Shown: in pieces, positions 27,742-35,641 of the stretch
Numbering within the stretch: position 1 is the stretch's first letter
How the letters are laid out: each line of letters starts with the position of its first letter
Assembly: GCF_029392895.1 (NCBI RefSeq)
Contig: NZ_CP114200.1
Location: forward strand, 5,301,001-5,365,000
DNA: 64,000 nucleotides
From: Streptomyces sp. 71268
Lineage (GTDB): Bacteria; Actinomycetota; Actinomycetes; Streptomycetales; Streptomycetaceae
Direction of reading: 5' to 3'
The notes under the pieces: generated by a model
Seen by the model: the letters and a program-made list of their open reading frames with translations, nothing else
Told to the model about the DNA's origin: nothing
The model's database searches: none
Program-made: the position numbers and the translations under genes

Positions 27742-28317
27742 TCACCCCCCGTCAGCACAGGGCGTGTCGACCCACGGCGACGGGAGAGGGGTTCGGGGGA
27801 GGAGGGTCAGGGGCGAGAGGTGAGGGAGAGGGCGGTCGCTGGGGGCTTCGTCGTGGGTGGTGAGTCGGGTGGCGAGTTCGGTGAGTCCCTGGGCCAGGGC
27901 GAGGCGTTGGTGGGCGGCCATGCCGTGGAGGGCCTCGTGGAGCACGTTCTCGCGCTCCTCGCGGACGCGCTGGAGGTGGCCGCGGCCCGCCGCGCTGAGC
28001 CTCAGCGCGACCTCGCGCCCGTTGTCGGGGCAGGGGAGGCGTTCCAGGAAGCCGAGGGTCTGTAGCCGGTCGCACATGCGGCTGACGTTCGGTGGCGAGG
28101 AGGCCAGCAGTTGGCACAGCCTGCGCATCCGCATGCCGTCCTGCCGGTCGACGACGTACATCAAGCGCAACTGCGAGACGGACGCGGGTGCGGTGGCGCG
28201 CGCGGTGGCGTCTCTCGCGCGTTCCCACATGACGTCGAGGAGTTCGGCGATGCCGCTGACGGCGTCGGTGGTCTCCGAACAGCAGGCGCTGTCGGGGCCG
28301 GCGTCTGGTGCGGGCAT
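27742..28317 (-). CDS. MarR-family regulator
   Basis: A 191-residue winged-helix regulator. The HTH reads RMRRLCQLLASSPPNVSRMC, then DRLQTLGFLERLPCPDNGRE (wing). A Cys-Cys (SACCSE) near the N-terminus and a Pro/Leu-rich C-tail of ~35 residues are unusual. ATG 28317 has GGGGAG close by; ATG 28356 would add 13 residues without a site. It lies 50 nt after the STAS gene on the same strand, probably the last gene of the PP2C-B12-STAS operon. Confidence 0.87.
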   Translation of the reverse strand: MPAPDAGPDSACCSETTDAVSGIAELLDVMWERARDATARATAPASVSQLRLMYVVDRQDGMRMRRLCQLLASSPPNVSRMCDRLQTLGFLERLPCPDNGREVALRLSAAGRGHLQRVREERENVLHEALHGMAAHQRLALAQGLTELATRLTTHDEAPSDRPLPHLSPLTLLPRTPLPSPWVDTPCADGG

Positions 28318-28367
28318 GGCTCCCCGTCGGCTGGTGCTTGTGCCCGGTGGTGGCACCGGGAAGTGGC

Positions 28368-28799
28368 TCAGGTGCTGCTGTGGGGCCCGGTGGGGCGAGC
28401 CGATCTCGTCTCCGCCTCGGTCGCGAGGGGTGGTGCCGTGACCTGGTGCGGGGTCGCGGCGCCGGCGGGGGGTGGCGCCGTGAGGTGTTCGAGCGTACCG
28501 GTGATGGTGAGGAGCCGGTCCAGTTTCGGGGGCCGGTCGTCCAGGCGCAGGCGCACTCCCGCCGCGGTCGCACGGCGGTGGATCATCAGCAGGGCCGACA
28601 GGCCCGTGGAGTCGACGACGCCGACCCGGGCGAAGGACAGCCGCAGGCTGTCCAGGTCGCTCCGGGCCGCAAGGCGGGCGGTGGCCTCCTCCAGGAGGCG
28701 GTCGGCGCTGTCGTAGTCGAGGTCTCCGGTGATCTCGATGCGGACGCCGTCCTCGGCTTCGACCGTGGTCAGGCGCAGGGTGGGGGGCGGGGTGGTCAT
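28368..28799 (-). CDS. STAS-domain anti-sigma factor antagonist
   Basis: A 143-residue partner-switching protein of the SpoIIAA/RsbV type. The STAS fold covers ~8-110: GVRIEITGDLDYDSADRLLE and GVVDSTGLSALLMIHRRATA, where Ser64 in DSTGLS is the expected phosphorylation site controlled by a kinase/anti-sigma factor and a PP2C phosphatase. The last ~30 residues are a disordered Pro/Thr tail. Its ATG overlaps the stop of the cobalamin-protein gene by 4 nt. The phosphatase is two genes upstream; the cognate anti-sigma kinase is not in the window. Confidence 0.93.
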   Translation of the reverse strand: MTTPPPTLRLTTVEAEDGVRIEITGDLDYDSADRLLEEATARLAARSDLDSLRLSFARVGVVDSTGLSALLMIHRRATAAGVRLRLDDRPPKLDRLLTITGTLEHLTAPPPAGAATPHQVTAPPLATEAETRSARPTGPHSST

Positions 28800-29890
28800 G
28801 CGTGTCGTCCGGCGTCGGTGAGTGAGTCGGTGGTCAGGGCCTCGGAGCCGCGCTCCAGCAGGCGGACGGCCCGGGGGAAGTCCTTCAGCTCACGGGCGAA
28901 GAGGCCGAGGGCGGCCGGCAGGGACCGCGTGGGCACCCCGCGCGCCACCAGGATCTGTTCGGTCCAGGTGAGGAACCGTACGAACAGGTCCTCGTCGCCG
29001 AGGTAGAGGGACGTGCCGAGGAACTCCACGATGTGCGCGAGGTCTTCGGCCGTACGCTCCCGCTGGGCCTCGTCGTACTCCCGCATGAGGGGCAGGGCGT
29101 CCTCCAGCGCGTGGAAGACGGCCCGTACGAGAGCGTCGCTGTTGCGGACGACCATCGTGTACTCCTGGTCGGCCAGGTGCGGCAGGTCGTCCATCTGCTG
29201 GTGGTCGGGCCGTGGTTGCGGGAGCGGCCCCATGGCCAGGATGTCGGCGGCGGTACGGGCGTCGGGCGCCCACGCCTGGGCGCCCAGCAGGTGTGCGTAC
29301 CGGCCGTCCGGGCCGAACGCGGCGCCGCCGACCAGGACGGGCACGCCCACGGCCTGGCACGCGGTGATCGCCGCGTGCGCGGTGGGCAGCCGGGTGGCGA
29401 TGGAGCTGGAGAGCGCGACCGCGTCGGCGTCGGTGTGGTGCAGGTGCGAGATCAGGCGGGAGGAGGGGACCTGGGCGCCGAGGTAGTCGACCTGCCAGCC
29501 GCGCAGCGTCAACACCTCGGCGACCAGGCGGGCGGGCAGCGCGTGCCATTCGCCGTCGACGCAGGCCACCGTGACCCGGCCCAGGTGCCCGGTCCCGCGC
29601 GCGGCGGGGTGCGTGGCGAGCGCCGCGACCACGCGCTCGTTGATGGCGGTGGCGGCGTGTTCCTGGGCGACGCTGATCCGGGCGGCGGCCCACTCCTCAC
29701 CGACCTTGCCCTGCACCGAGGCGATGACGTCCAGGAGGACGGACTCGGGGTCGACGCCCTCGTCAAGGGCGCCCATGACGACCTCGGTGGCCGAGTGCTC
29801 GTCCTTGGCCGTCACGCTCTCCCACAGTCGGTCGGCCAGTTCGTCGAGGTGGGCGTCGCGGGGGAGCCGGGACGGGGTGCTCGTGATCAT
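28796..29890 (-). CDS. Stand-alone cobalamin-binding protein with W-x9-EH photoreceptor motif
   Basis: A 364-residue soluble protein. Residues ~15-95 are the helical cap of B12 domains, with W67-x9-E77-H78 (EEWAAARISVAQEHAA), the signature of CarH/LitR adenosylcobalamin light sensors. Residues ~105-225 are the Rossmann B12 domain: VACVDGEWHALPARLVAEVL with His116 in the place of the lower axial ligand, LGAQVPSSRL and VLVGGAAFGPDG. Instead of a MerR DNA-binding domain there is a C-terminal helical domain (~245-350) that resembles stressosome or sensor bundles. It overlaps the PP2C stop and the STAS start by 4 nt each, so it probably senses light or B12 for the partner switch. Confidence 0.9.
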   Translation of the reverse strand: MITSTPSRLPRDAHLDELADRLWESVTAKDEHSATEVVMGALDEGVDPESVLLDVIASVQGKVGEEWAAARISVAQEHAATAINERVVAALATHPAARGTGHLGRVTVACVDGEWHALPARLVAEVLTLRGWQVDYLGAQVPSSRLISHLHHTDADAVALSSSIATRLPTAHAAITACQAVGVPVLVGGAAFGPDGRYAHLLGAQAWAPDARTAADILAMGPLPQPRPDHQQMDDLPHLADQEYTMVVRNSDALVRAVFHALEDALPLMREYDEAQRERTAEDLAHIVEFLGTSLYLGDEDLFVRFLTWTEQILVARGVPTRSLPAALGLFARELKDFPRAVRLLERGSEALTTDSLTDAGRHA

Positions 29891-31578
29891 GCGGTGTACC
29901 TGCCCCGGGTGTGTCCGCCCACCGCGCTCAGGTGGTGAGTGCGGGGCGCCGAGATGGCGACCACGGCCATGTCGTCGTGGCGGCGCTGTCCGAGCCACTG
30001 GGAGGCCAGCATCTGGAGGTGCTCCACGACGCCTTCCGAGGGCATCCCGGCGCATTCGGACAGGGCTCGTCTGAGGCGTTCCTCGCCGAACTGGGCGTCG
30101 CCCATCGGGCCGCCCTTGGCCTCGGTGAAGCCGTCGGTGTAGAGGATGCAGGTCTCTCCGGGGGAGAGGGTGACCGTGGCGGTACGGGCCGGAACCTTCG
30201 GCACCACCCCGACCAGGGTGCCGCGGGTGTCGACCTCCTCCACGGCCCCGTCCGCCCGGATGACCAGCGGACTGGGGTGGCCGGCGCTGGTCAGTTTCAC
30301 CTCGACGCCGTTGCCCTCGCGGACGGCGGAGGCCAGCACCAGCGTGGCGAAACGGGTGTGATGGGAGTTCAGCAGCGCGGTGTTCAGCAGGGTGAGCATC
30401 CGCTGGTGGTCGTCGGCCATGGGGAGCAGGGCGTGCAGGGTGTTACGGATCTTGCCGGTGAGGACGGCGGCTTCGAGGCCCTTCCCGCAGACGTCCCCGA
30501 GAGCGACGAGAGAGGGTTGGCCCTCCACGGCGGCGGGGTGCACGTCGTAGAAGTCCCCGCCGATCCGCTCGTGGTCCGAGGAGGCGCGGTAGCCGCCGGC
30601 GAAGTCCACCCCGGAGACCTGACGCAGCGTCGGCGGGAGCAGCTCCCGCATCAACACCTCGGTGACGCCCGTCTGCTCGGCGTACAGACGGGCCGCGGAC
30701 ATGGCCGCACCGGAGCGGGCGGCGAAGAGGCGGGCGAAGACCTCCTCCTCGTCGGTGAAGGAGGCGCTGCCCACCTTGCGGAGCAACACCAGGGCGCCCG
30801 CGGGAACGCCGTGCCCGGGCAGCGGGGTGATGACGATCGAGCCGACCGGGCCGAACCCGTCCGGGATCATCCAGTCCGGGGCCGAGGCGGGGTCGATCCA
30901 CCGGGAGGGCACCGGGGGGAAGCCGCGCAGCGCCTCGCCGAGGCCGGGGACGTCCTCGGGCTCCACCTCCTCCTGCGACGTGCGGGGGGAGTCGCCGCGC
31001 AGGCAGGTCACCACGGGCAGCCGGTGGCCCCGGGACGGCGCGATGGCCAGCGCGGCATCGGCGAGGTGCTCGGCGGCCATCCGCGCGGTCACCTCCATGC
31101 AGCGGCCCAGGTTGAGGCTGGAGAGCAACAGGCTGGACGCCTTCGCCAGGAACGCGGTCCGCTCTCGCTGTGTGCGGAGCGCTTCACGGACGAGTCGGTG
31201 GTTGGTGTCATCCACCAGCCACCACGCGACGGTGCCGTCGGCGCACAGGGTGGAGTGCGCCTCGAAGTGGAGCCCGTCGATCTCGCCGGACGCCGGGGCC
31301 GGTGCCTTCGACCCTCGCTCGCCCCGCGCGTCGGGCGCGGCCACCGCCCGGTGGGCCGTGGCCAGCCAGAGGGGGGCCACGTCGGTCAGGTGCGCGCCAG
31401 GGTGGGCCGCGGGCAGCAGCGCCCGAGCCGCGTCGTTGCGCTGGACGAGGATGCCCGACCCGTCAGCTACCAGTACCGGGTACGGGGCCTGGGCCCATGG
31501 GAAGTTCGGCTCCGCGTGCGTGACGGTGTCCGCTTGGGTGGAGACCACATTGGAGGACCCGCTGAGCGAATCCCTCAC
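29887..31578 (-). CDS. SpoIIE/RsbU-type PP2C phosphatase with PAS- and GAF-like domains
   Basis: A ~563-residue protein that would dephosphorylate a STAS antagonist, here probably the product two genes downstream. N-terminal PAS-like sensor ~30-130 (YPVLVADGSGILVQRNDAAR), GAF-like ~140-300, PP2C domain ~320-550 with GGDFYDV, GDVCGKG, SAGHP, YTDGFTEA and RHDDM metal-site motifs. The start is uncertain: I chose GTG 31578, where coding character begins; it lacks a ribosome binding site, and CTAGTT lies 6 nt upstream. The stop overlaps the B12-protein ATG (ATGA), so phosphatase, sensor and STAS protein are made together. Confidence 0.92.
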   Translation of the reverse strand: MRDSLSGSSNVVSTQADTVTHAEPNFPWAQAPYPVLVADGSGILVQRNDAARALLPAAHPGAHLTDVAPLWLATAHRAVAAPDARGERGSKAPAPASGEIDGLHFEAHSTLCADGTVAWWLVDDTNHRLVREALRTQRERTAFLAKASSLLLSSLNLGRCMEVTARMAAEHLADAALAIAPSRGHRLPVVTCLRGDSPRTSQEEVEPEDVPGLGEALRGFPPVPSRWIDPASAPDWMIPDGFGPVGSIVITPLPGHGVPAGALVLLRKVGSASFTDEEEVFARLFAARSGAAMSAARLYAEQTGVTEVLMRELLPPTLRQVSGVDFAGGYRASSDHERIGGDFYDVHPAAVEGQPSLVALGDVCGKGLEAAVLTGKIRNTLHALLPMADDHQRMLTLLNTALLNSHHTRFATLVLASAVREGNGVEVKLTSAGHPSPLVIRADGAVEEVDTRGTLVGVVPKVPARTATVTLSPGETCILYTDGFTEAKGGPMGDAQFGEERLRRALSECAGMPSEGVVEHLQMLASQWLGQRRHDDMAVVAISAPRTHHLSAVGGHTRGRYTA

Positions 31579-31852
31579 CTCGTTAACTAGAACGGAATAG
31601 TTGCCTTCTGGAAACCATCCCCCACGGGCCGGCGTGCTGACAAGCCGCGCCCGTGCCCTCCCGAGATCCACACGACGGTGAACGCGGCGTGCGCGTGGGT
31701 GACGACCGAGTGGCGCGTACGAGCCGGTCCAAACCGGAGGGGCCGCGGGCGACCCGGTGTTCCCTGGCCCACGCCGCGACCGGCGTGAGGTGCGCGCGGC
31801 GTTCACCGGCCGCGTCGTCGGCCCCGTCCCGCCAGCCGCGCCCGGCTCGGAC

Positions 31853-31900
31853 GGCGGCCCGGGGCGAGCGTGCTCGGCCTCGCGCTCGCCCCGGGCCGCC
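31853..31900. terminator. 18-bp perfect hairpin in a divergent gap
   Basis: Arms 31853-31870 and 31883-31900 are fully complementary around a 12-nt loop; the left arm starts GGCGGCCCGGGGCG. The flanking genes point away from it, so it would end an unrecognised transcript or insulate the two promoters. Confidence 0.5.
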
Positions 31901-31975
31901 AGGGCCCCATTCGGGGCCGAAACCGGGGCGTTTGGCGCTCTCCGGGCGGCCCCGAATCCTCGCCCGCGAGAAAGT

Positions 31976-31993
31976 TCGTGAAACTCTTCACAT
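31976..31993 (+). promoter_or_regulatory. Rex-like operator, distal
   Basis: TCGTGAAACTCTTCACAT has a perfect GTGAA-N4-TTCAC core and differs from TTGTGAA-N4-TTCACAA at two outer positions. Rex represses NADH-oxidising respiratory genes and releases DNA when NADH is high. It lies 317 nt before the ndh ATG. Confidence 0.55.
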
Positions 31994-32258
31994 GAAAAAG
32001 GTCCCGGTGAGGGCTCCGAAGAGGCCCTGAGGGCCGGTTCTCGGGGGCGTGGCCACCCGATGTCGGACCGCGCCCTGTTTCGGCCGAGTTAAACGTGAGA
32101 TACAGACCGCCCGCGGGGGACGCTTATTTACTCCGGAGTAGCGCGACAGGGCCTGATCAGTGGGGGTGGGGAACGCTCCGGGGCGTCCTCCGGTTCCCCC
32201 GGGGCCGTATGGGATCGGTCACGAGGGCCGCGCAGTGTAACAGACCCAGTTGCCCTCC

Positions 32259-32276
32259 TTGTGAAGGGGCTCACGA
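32259..32276 (+). promoter_or_regulatory. Rex-like operator, ndh-proximal
   Basis: TTGTGAAGGGGCTCACGA matches TTGTGAA-N4-TTCACAA except for two positions in the right arm. It lies 34 nt before the ndh start, a good repressor position. Confidence 0.6.
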
Positions 32277-32309
32277 GCAACCCCCCTGAGGGTGCTGGAT
32301 ACTCGAATC

Positions 32310-33707
32310 ATGAGCACCACGGAGCGTCCCCGAATCCTCGTTGTAGGCGGTGGGTACGTAGGTCTGTACGCGGCACGCCGCATCCTGAAGAAGATGCGGT
32401 ACGGCGAGGCGACCGTCACGGTCGTCGACCCCCGGTCGTACATGACCTACCAGCCCTTCCTTCCCGAAGCTGCTGCCGGCAGCATCTCCCCGCGCCACGT
32501 CGTGGTTCCGCTGCGACGGGTGCTCCCGAAGGCGGAGGTCCTCACGGGCCGCGTCACGACCATCGACCAGGACCGCAAGGTCGCCACGGTCGCCCCGCTG
32601 GTCGGCGAGGCGTACGAGCTGCCCTTCGACTACCTCGTCATCGCGCTCGGCGCCGTCTCCCGCACCTTCCCGATCCCCGGCCTGGCCGAGAACGGCATCG
32701 GTATGAAGGGTGTGGAGGAGGCCATCGGCCTGCGGAACCACGTCCTGGAGCAGCTCGACAAGGCCGACTCGACGACCGACGAGGAGATCCGCCGCAAGGC
32801 GCTCACCTTCGTCTTCATCGGCGGCGGGTTCGCCGGCGCCGAGACCGTCGGCGAGGTCGAGGACATGGCCCGGGACGCGGCCAAGTACTACCCGAACGTC
32901 AAGCGCGAGGACATGCGCTTCGTGCTGGTCGACGTCGCCGACAAGATCCTGCCCGAGGTCGGCCCGAAGCTGGGTGCCTGGGGCAAGGAGCACCTGGAGA
33001 GCCGGGGCGTCGAGGTCTACCTCAAGACCGGCATGGACTCCTGCGTCGACGGCCACGTGGTGCTCAACAACGGCCTTGAGGTGGACGCCAGCACCATCGT
33101 GTGGACCGCGGGCGTCAAGCCCAACCCGGCGCTGGCCCGCTTCAACCTCCCGCTGGGCCCGCGCGGGCACGTGGACACCGCCGCCACCCTCCAGGTGCAG
33201 GGCAGCGACTACATCTGGGCCGCCGGCGACAACGCGCAGATCCCCGACCTCGTGGGGCGCGCGGCCGGCAACGAGAACGCCTGGTGCCCGCCGAACGCGC
33301 AGCACGCGCTGCGGCAGGCCAAGGTCCTCGGCGACAACGTGATCTCGGGCATGCGGGGCTTCCCGCAGCGCGAGTACAAGCACGCCAACAAGGGTGCGGT
33401 GGCGGGCCTCGGCCTCCACAAGGGCGTCGCGATGATCGTCATGGGCAAGATGAAGATCAAGCTCAAGGGCCGGCTCGCCTGGTACATGCACCGTGGCTAC
33501 CACGGCATGGCCATGCCGACCTTCAACCGCAAGATCCGCGTGTTCGCCGACTGGACGCTCGGGATGTTCCTCAAGCGTGAGGTCGTCTCGCTGGGCGCCA
33601 TCGAGAACCCGCGCGAGGAGTTCTACGAGGCGGCGTCCCCCGTCTCGGCCCGCGCCGCCGCGCCGGCGGACAAGGACGACGCCAAGGCCGCCAAGGCCAA
33701 GGCGTAG
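32310..33707 (+). CDS. ndh: Type II NADH dehydrogenase
   Basis: A 465-residue non-proton-pumping NADH:menaquinone oxidoreductase at the inner face of the membrane. FAD site RILVVGGGYVGLYAARRILK at the N-terminus; NAD site FVFIGGGFAGAETVGEVEDM ~170; second FAD motif YIWAAGDNAQIPD; C-terminal amphipathic region (FADWTLGMFLKREVVSLGAI) for membrane attachment and an Ala/Lys tail. ATG 32310 was preferred to 32292 because the family starts MSTTERPRILVV. Two Rex-like operators upstream suggest control by the NADH/NAD ratio. A hairpin follows. Confidence 0.95.
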   Translation: MSTTERPRILVVGGGYVGLYAARRILKKMRYGEATVTVVDPRSYMTYQPFLPEAAAGSISPRHVVVPLRRVLPKAEVLTGRVTTIDQDRKVATVAPLVGEAYELPFDYLVIALGAVSRTFPIPGLAENGIGMKGVEEAIGLRNHVLEQLDKADSTTDEEIRRKALTFVFIGGGFAGAETVGEVEDMARDAAKYYPNVKREDMRFVLVDVADKILPEVGPKLGAWGKEHLESRGVEVYLKTGMDSCVDGHVVLNNGLEVDASTIVWTAGVKPNPALARFNLPLGPRGHVDTAATLQVQGSDYIWAAGDNAQIPDLVGRAAGNENAWCPPNAQHALRQAKVLGDNVISGMRGFPQREYKHANKGAVAGLGLHKGVAMIVMGKMKIKLKGRLAWYMHRGYHGMAMPTFNRKIRVFADWTLGMFLKREVVSLGAIENPREEFYEAASPVSARAAAPADKDDAKAAKAKA

Positions 33708-33720
33708 CGACCCGGTCGCC

Positions 33721-33742
33721 GAAGCCCGTTCGTACGGGCTTC
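33721..33742 (+). terminator. Hairpin after ndh
   Basis: GAAGCCCG and CGGGCTTC pair over 8 bp with loop TTCGTA, 14 nt past the stop, followed by CCCC rather than T. Confidence 0.6.
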
Positions 33743-33883
33743 CCCGCCGGCCGCACACCGAGCGGGCCGTCAGGCCCGCGACCAGCACGCGTCGAGGGCG
33801 TCCACCAATCCGTGGGGTGGGCGTCCTCGGCGCGTGCGCGCGTTCCGTGGCCGTGGCCGTGCCGACGCTCGGCGGGAGCCCGC

Positions 33884-33930
33884 GCGGCCGGGCGCGCGGG
33901 ATGTTCGCGGCCGGGCGCGCGGGATGCTCG
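33884..33930. repeat. Short direct repeat downstream of WYL gene
   Basis: GCGGCCGGGCGCGCGGGATG occurs twice in tandem (period ~23-24), just before the stop of the minus-strand WYL gene. Probably slippage. Confidence 0.5.
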
Positions 33931-33933
33931 CGG

Positions 33934-34938
33934 TCAGGTCTGGCGGGCGTGGGACGCGAGGCGGTCGGCGAGCGCGGTGACGAGGTGGCGAAGCTCGTCG
34001 GGGCGTTCGATGACGAACGGCCGGTCGAGCGCGGCGAGCACCGGGGGCAACCAGTCGAGCCGCTCCGCCCGCAGCTCGACGCGCAGCCAGCGCTCGGCCG
34101 TCCGGTCCGGGGCCCGGTCCCCCCGATCCGGAGCGGGCTCGTGTTCCGCCAGACTCGCGACGGTGGCGGGCAGGTGGGCGCGCACGTGCTCGACCGTCCC
34201 GTAGACCCGCAGGGACACCGCGTGCCGGTACGCGGCCGTGGCCAGCGCGGACACCACGCGCCGCGCCGGGTCGACGCCCGCGGGCGCCTCGAAGGAGCCG
34301 GGCAGGGCGCGCGCGTCCGCGACGCGGTCCAGCCGGAGGGTGCGGTCCTCGCCGATCCCGGCGTCCTCGCCGGTGACGTACCAGTGGCCCGCGTGCGCGA
34401 CGATCCCGTACGCGTGCAGCGTGCGTTCGCCGCGCCGCCCGGCGCGGTCGGTGTAGCGGATCGAGAGCGGTCGGCGGTGGCGTACCGCGTCGGCGACGGT
34501 CAGCAGGATCTCGGCGTCCGGCGGGTCGAGCCGCCCGGGCTGGTCCGTGAAGGCCAACGACTCCAGGAGGGTGTCGAGCCGGCGGGCGATGTGCCGGGGG
34601 AGCACCCGCCGGATCTTCGCCGAGGCCGTCTCGTTCGCCGTGCGCTGCGCCGGGCTCAGCCCCGCCCGGCGGCCGGCGACCAGACCGAGCAGCACGGCCA
34701 GCGCCTCGTCGTCGCCGAGCATGAGCGGCGGCAGGCGGTACCCGGGCGCTAGCCGGTAGCCGCCGTAGCGGCCCCGTACCGACTCCACGGGCACGTTCAG
34801 GTCGATCAGGTGGTCCACGTACCGGCGCACGGTGCGCCCCTCGACGCCGAGCCGGTCGGCGAGTTCGGCCACGGTCCGGGTGCCGCCCGACTGCAGCAGT
34901 TCCAGGAGGGTCAGCACGCGGGCGGTGGGTCGGGACAT
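33934..34938 (-). CDS. WYL-domain YafY-type transcription regulator
   Basis: A 334-residue regulator. N-terminal winged helix (VLTLLELLQSGGTRTVAELA, then DRLGVEGRTVRRYVDHLIDL); central WYL domain ~140-215 (PLSIRYTDRAGRRGERTLHA, then YGIVAHAGHWYVTGEDAG), where the WYL signature appears as HWYV; C-terminal WCX domain. ATG 34938 is preceded by TAGATT with a 6-nt spacer, a leaderless arrangement. It is divergent from a VOC gene, a pairing very common in Streptomyces, and probably represses both from the dyad at 34957-34981. Confidence 0.93.
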   Translation of the reverse strand: MSRPTARVLTLLELLQSGGTRTVAELADRLGVEGRTVRRYVDHLIDLNVPVESVRGRYGGYRLAPGYRLPPLMLGDDEALAVLLGLVAGRRAGLSPAQRTANETASAKIRRVLPRHIARRLDTLLESLAFTDQPGRLDPPDAEILLTVADAVRHRRPLSIRYTDRAGRRGERTLHAYGIVAHAGHWYVTGEDAGIGEDRTLRLDRVADARALPGSFEAPAGVDPARRVVSALATAAYRHAVSLRVYGTVEHVRAHLPATVASLAEHEPAPDRGDRAPDRTAERWLRVELRAERLDWLPPVLAALDRPFVIERPDELRHLVTALADRLASHARQT

Positions 34939-34944
34939 GGCCGC

Positions 34945-34950
34945 AATCTA
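34945..34950 (-). promoter_or_regulatory. -10 element of leaderless WYL promoter
   Basis: TAGATT on the minus strand, 6 nt before ATG 34938. Confidence 0.55.
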
Positions 34951-34956
34951 ACGCGC

Positions 34957-34981
34957 ATACGGGACCGTTTCTGTCCGGTAT
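34957..34981. promoter_or_regulatory. Operator-like inverted repeat between WYL and VOC genes
   Basis: ATACGGGAC-N7-GTCCGGTAT, arms matching 8 of 9. It covers the space between the WYL -10 box and a TAGCCT box (34988-34993) for the VOC gene, as expected for autorepression. Confidence 0.6.
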
Positions 34982-35031
34982 TGCTTCTAGCCTGCGCGGT
35001 GCACGCCTTCCGCACGGCCAAGGAGATCCCC

Positions 35032-35430
35032 ATGGAGTTCGTCTCGATCCGCGTCATCACCGGCGACGTGGCACGCCTCGTCGACTTCTACGAGCGGGCC
35101 ACCGGGGTGCGGGCGAGGTGGGCCACCGAGGACTTCGCCGAACTCGACATCGCGGGCGCCACCCTGGCGATCGCCGGCACCCGCACCGTCCCGCTGTTCG
35201 CCCCGGGCTCCGCCCGCCCGGCGGCCAACCAGAGCGTGATCACCGAGTTCCGCGTCGACGACGTGGACCGCGTGCACCGGAACCTGACCGGCCTCGTCAC
35301 CGACTTCGTCAGCGGTCCCACCACGATGCCCTGGGGCAACCGGTCGCTGCTCTTCCGCGACCCCGACGGCAACCTCGTCAACTTCTTCACCCCGGTCACG
35401 CCGGCGGCCATCGAGAAGTTCGCCCGCTGA
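35032..35430 (+). CDS. VOC-family (glyoxalase/bleomycin resistance-like) protein
   Basis: A 132-residue protein with two betaalphabetabetabeta units: FVSIRVITGDVARLVDFYER and ATTMPWGNRSLLFRDPDGNL-like strands ending FRDPDGNLVNFFTP. Family members bind a metal for isomerase or dioxygenase chemistry or simply bind small ligands; the reaction cannot be told. ATG 35032 follows AAGGAGA at 5 nt. It is controlled in all likelihood by the divergent WYL repressor. Confidence 0.92.
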   Translation: MEFVSIRVITGDVARLVDFYERATGVRARWATEDFAELDIAGATLAIAGTRTVPLFAPGSARPAANQSVITEFRVDDVDRVHRNLTGLVTDFVSGPTTMPWGNRSLLFRDPDGNLVNFFTPVTPAAIEKFAR

Positions 35431-35641
35431 CCTCGCACGGCAGGCCGGAGGCCCCGGCGGCGGGCCCCGGTCCGGCCGGGCGGTCGGGTCCGGTCGGGTC
35501 CGGCCGGGCGGTCGGGTGATTTTGCCGTTTCCTCAACCGTGTGCGGGACTGCCGCACGGGCGATCGGTGTTTTACGTGGCAGGTGAACCTTTCTGAGGTG
35601 TGCCGACACAACATCACCGCGTCTCCCTGGAGGTGTGCGAC

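Larger units (their letters stand above)
31579..32309. other. Divergent intergenic region PP2C operon/ndh
   Basis: 731 bases without a credible gene. It contains an 18-bp perfect hairpin (31853-31900), a second small stem (31903-31918), two Rex-like operators (31976-31993, 32259-32276), the palindrome TACTCCGGAGTA (32129-32140), and an AT-richer stretch 31965-32150. A strong hairpin in a gap between divergent genes is unexpected. Confidence 0.6.

Noticed and set aside
27518..27745. 75-codon minus-strand frame upstream of the XRE gene
   Set aside because: No ribosome binding site, poor codon bias, no recognisable fold.
31653..32030. 125-codon plus-strand frame between PP2C and ndh
   Set aside because: It runs through the 18-bp hairpin, is Arg/Pro-rich and lacks a start site; non-coding is more likely.
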